Shown here one piece after another: positions 21,718 to 24,011 of a DNA stretch of 24,011 bases. Below the pieces are notes generated by a model. That model ran no database searches. It saw only the letters and a program-made list of their open reading frames with translations, and was not told the origin of the DNA. Each line of letters starts with the position of its first letter. The stretch's first letter is position 1. Both the position numbers and the translations under genes were made by a program. The stretch spans positions 1 to 24,011 of the forward strand of contig WION01000697.1 of assembly GCA_015039365.1 (NCBI GenBank), read 5' to 3'. The stretch comes from Amanita rubescens. Taxonomy: Eukaryota; Basidiomycota; Agaricomycetes; Agaricales; Amanitaceae.

Positions 21718-22911
21718 ATGCAAGCGCAAAATGTCGTACAGACTAAAGACGACATGATACTATCCGAAACCGAAGCAGCCTTCGTTTCGGTGGCAATACT
21801 GGCAATCATGAACGGCATACACTTCGTCACGTTCCTTCTCTGTCTGCGATGGCAGATTTATTCGGATGTCGACTGGAAGATACGCAAGGGCATCAGCTGG
21901 TCCATGATAGTCATCACTATCCTCATATTTGCTTTATCCGTTACAAACCTTGGCATCTGTCTGGGATCTTTTTTATTCGCTATGCACGGCAACAGTGATC
22001 TAGTGTTGACGGGCATCTTAGCCGTGCGTATTTTACCATCCAGAAGTACGTTTGTTATCCTCAATCGGCTCTAGGCTTTCCAAGATGCAGTAATTACCTT
22101 GGGGTCAATCATCGCCGATGGCGTTCTGGTTTGTGGGCCTGTGCTTTCTTGGATCTCCGTTCACCAATCTTTGTCAGACTTACCGTTGTTGGGTTGTTTA
22201 CAACAAATGGTGGCCCATCACAGTGCTACCCAGTGTTCTATTACTGTACAACTTCTCCACCCTTATCTCAGTCTCGTACTGGAATTCTATCAAAGTCGTG
22301 GAAGCTCAGACCTCACCATACACACTAATAACTCAATGGAAACTAGAAATGGAAATTCAAGAGGGCTATCTCATCGCTACCATTATTCTCAACTCATACA
22401 CAACATGTGAGCTTGATGTTTAGTATCCGATCGGGTGCTTAATCATACTTCAGCTGCCATTATAATTCACATCTTTAGGAATAGTATGCCTAGTCGTCGC
22501 ACACGCTCCGCCCTCCTTTTTGCAATTCGCGTTGTGGCAGAGTCAGGTTTGCTTTACACCGTCACGGGCATTGCCGTACTCGTTGCGGTAATTATCAGTC
22601 TTTTACCAGATGGACCCCAGCTTCCATTGATAATGCTTGTTGCCATAGTACGTCGTACATCAATTGGTAAACCATCATGATTTATTCATTGCTTCCAGTT
22701 TTTTCCTCTCCCCGGAATTACGTATGATCTTCTATGGATACGAGTAGCTCTAAACAGAGTGGAACGTCGGAGTATTCCGGTGGATGAGTATCAACTAACC
22801 ACGATCGGGGACAAAAGATTGAATGCGGTACGAGGAGAAAAGCCACATAGACAGCCTGGTGAGTCTAGGATGAGCGAATACTTCTCTCTTATCCATACCA
22901 CTACAGCTTGA
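21718..22911 (+). CDS. Seven-helix integral membrane protein of a fungal family of unknown function
   Basis: Exons 21718-22023, 22075-22128, 22178-22406, 22454-22647 and 22699-22911 (introns 51, 49, 47 and 51 bases) give 331 residues. Seven hydrophobic segments are visible. They are near FVSVAILAIMNGIHFVTFLL, SMIVITILIFALSVTNLGIC, VITLGSIIADGVLTYRCWVV, ITVLPSVLLLYNFSTLIS, GYLIATIILNSYT, ESGLLYTVTGIAVLVAVII and LPLIMLVAIFFPLPGITYDL. The IADGVL-YRCWVVYNKWW segment after helix 3 and the AIRVVAESGLLYT stretch before helix 6 are what I recall from a large Agaricomycete-expanded family with no known function. The C-terminal tail is charged. A second 3' structure is possible: ending exon 5 at 22827 and splicing to 22907 replaces the tail and moves the stop to 23018-23020, giving 341 residues. 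Receptor or transporter roles are guesses. Confidence 0.87.
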
Positions 22912-23202
22912 CGTACGAGCAAGGCCTTTGCAACTTCAAAGCGGCGTTATTCTTTATCGTCTATCCTGTCTCATCTTTTCTAGGATCATATTTATTTGTC
23001 CTGCTACTACTGTGACTTAGAACTTAGAATGTAATGAAGCTGTAGTTAATCACTGATCACTACGCTCGAAAGAGGTTTTATTTTGAGTTGTGTTCGAGCC
23101 ATACTGTCACACGCCCACCGAAATCACAGATGTTCCTAGTCTTTTTCCCAGCCCATCGCTCCATTTCAGGTATCCGAGTCCGATAGCAGATAAGACAGTA
23201 GG

Positions 23203-24011
23203 ATGTCCGCCAATGTCGTTTTCGATTCTCCAGAAGTTGTGGATCATAACGTCAGAGCTCTGCTCGAAAAGCTTACGACAGAAAATTTTGATTCAATTTC
23301 AAGTGAAATCATTCAGTGGGCAAACGGATCTGAGGATCAAAAAGACGGACGGACGCTCCTCCAGACTGTCCATCTCGTCTTTGAGAATGCTACTAAAGGA
23401 ACTTCTTCGTCAGAAATGTATGCTCGCTTGTGCCGAAGAATAATGGGGCGGATTAATTCCAAGGTTCGGGACGAAGGCATAAAGGACGCTGAGGGGAAGC
23501 CCATCGCAGGCGGACAGCTGTTCCGCAAGTACTTGATCAACCGATGTCAAGAAGCATTTGAGAGCCTCGGATCCGCTGATGCGACCAAGGCAGTGGAGGA
23601 AAAAGACGCTTTGCATAAATCCAAGCGTCGGGGTCCTGCTTTGACCAGGTTCCTCGGTGAACTATTCAAATTCCAAATGTTGACAGAGCGTATCATGCAT
23701 GCGTGTATCAACAAACTGCTTGGTGATTGGCATGACCCCAAGGAAGAACAGATGGAAAGTTTGTGCGAGCTGATGACGACCGTTGGGCCGATTCTTGATG
23801 CGCCAAGAGCTCGTGCGCACATGGATGTGCACTTCCAGCGCATGAAGGAAGTTGCGCAGAATCCTAGCATCAGTGTGCGGCTCTGGTTCATGTTACAGGT
23901 TCATGACACTCTTGGATGTGCCGCAATACAAATTCTGATATACGTATTAGGAAGTGCTTCAATTGCGTGAACGAAAATGGGTCGCTCGCGACGCCGTAGC
24001 TACCCCCACTA
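23203..24011 (+). CDS. Short MIF4G-domain protein related to eIF4G (3' end outside window)
   Basis: The MIF4G domain of eIF4G is a HEAT-repeat scaffold that binds eIF4A and RNA during cap-dependent translation. Exon 1 is 23203-23898, a 52-base intron follows (23899-23950), and exon 2 runs off the window. Diagnostic stretches are LLEKLTTENFDSISSEIIQW, SEMYARLCRRIMGRINSKV, EGKPIAGGQLFRKYLINRCQ, LGELFKFQMLTERIMHACI, SLCELMTTVGPILD, ARAHMDVHFQRMKE and, across the intron, FMLQEVLQLRERKWVARDA. The domain starts about 15 residues after the ATG. An in-frame TAA lies 12 bases upstream of that ATG, and no upstream coding exon was found. The long eIF4G N-terminus with the eIF4E-binding motif therefore seems absent. 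The stretch between FESLG and KRRGPAL is shorter than I recall in full eIF4G. It is probably a paralogue rather than the main eIF4G gene. Confidence 0.9.

Noticed and set aside
1..24011. tRNA genes, CRISPR arrays, long terminal repeats and transposase or reverse-transcriptase domains
   Set aside because: A read-through of both strands showed no tRNA B-box with partner A-box, no spaced repeat array and no mobile-element protein motifs. A tRNAscan and repeat search would settle this.

Overview
This window looks like nuclear DNA of a basidiomycete fungus, most likely an Agaricomycete. The genes are split by many short GT-AG introns, mostly 44-64 bases long. The recognisable proteins are an RNA-silencing RNA-dependent RNA polymerase, a Cdc31-type centrin, C2H2 regulators, a fungal seven-helix membrane protein and an eIF4G-type MIF4G protein. 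I built the exon models by hand from reading frame, splice signals and recalled family similarity. No search was run.

Left part (1-8050, minus strand). A conserved protein of unknown function runs off the left edge (1-2154). It carries an apparent one-base frameshift near 1191. A tentative three-exon small gene lies at 2413-2902. The largest gene is an 18-exon RNA-dependent RNA polymerase of the QDE-1/quelling type (3521-8045, about 1,209 residues). Its catalytic DYDGD motif is assembled across two introns that flank a 12-base exon.

Centre (8050-12600). The centrin gene (8184-8889, plus strand) is divergent from the polymerase, with only 138 bases between the two start codons. A gene-poor stretch follows, with one possible cysteine-rich exon (10129-10347) and a CATA microsatellite. 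A two-finger C2H2 regulator then lies on the minus strand (11166-12555).

Right-centre (12600-18710). About 4.9 kb of gene-poor DNA, with one tentative 54-codon spliced ORF, separates this regulator from a second, paralogous C2H2 regulator on the plus strand (17420-18710). Both share a basic LTKKSRGRRVPT motif, the two fingers and an intron at the same codon phase between the fingers. They are therefore an old, divergently oriented duplicate pair.

Right part (18711-24011, plus strand). A decayed copy (about 19885-20960) and an apparently intact copy (21718-22911) of one seven-helix membrane protein gene stand in tandem. The start of a short MIF4G-domain protein related to eIF4G, apparently lacking the long eIF4G N-terminus, begins at 23203 and runs off the edge.

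Two themes stand out: RNA silencing (the polymerase) and local gene duplication (the C2H2 pair and the membrane-protein tandem). Nothing indicates an operon-like cluster, a CRISPR array, a tRNA or an autonomous transposon.
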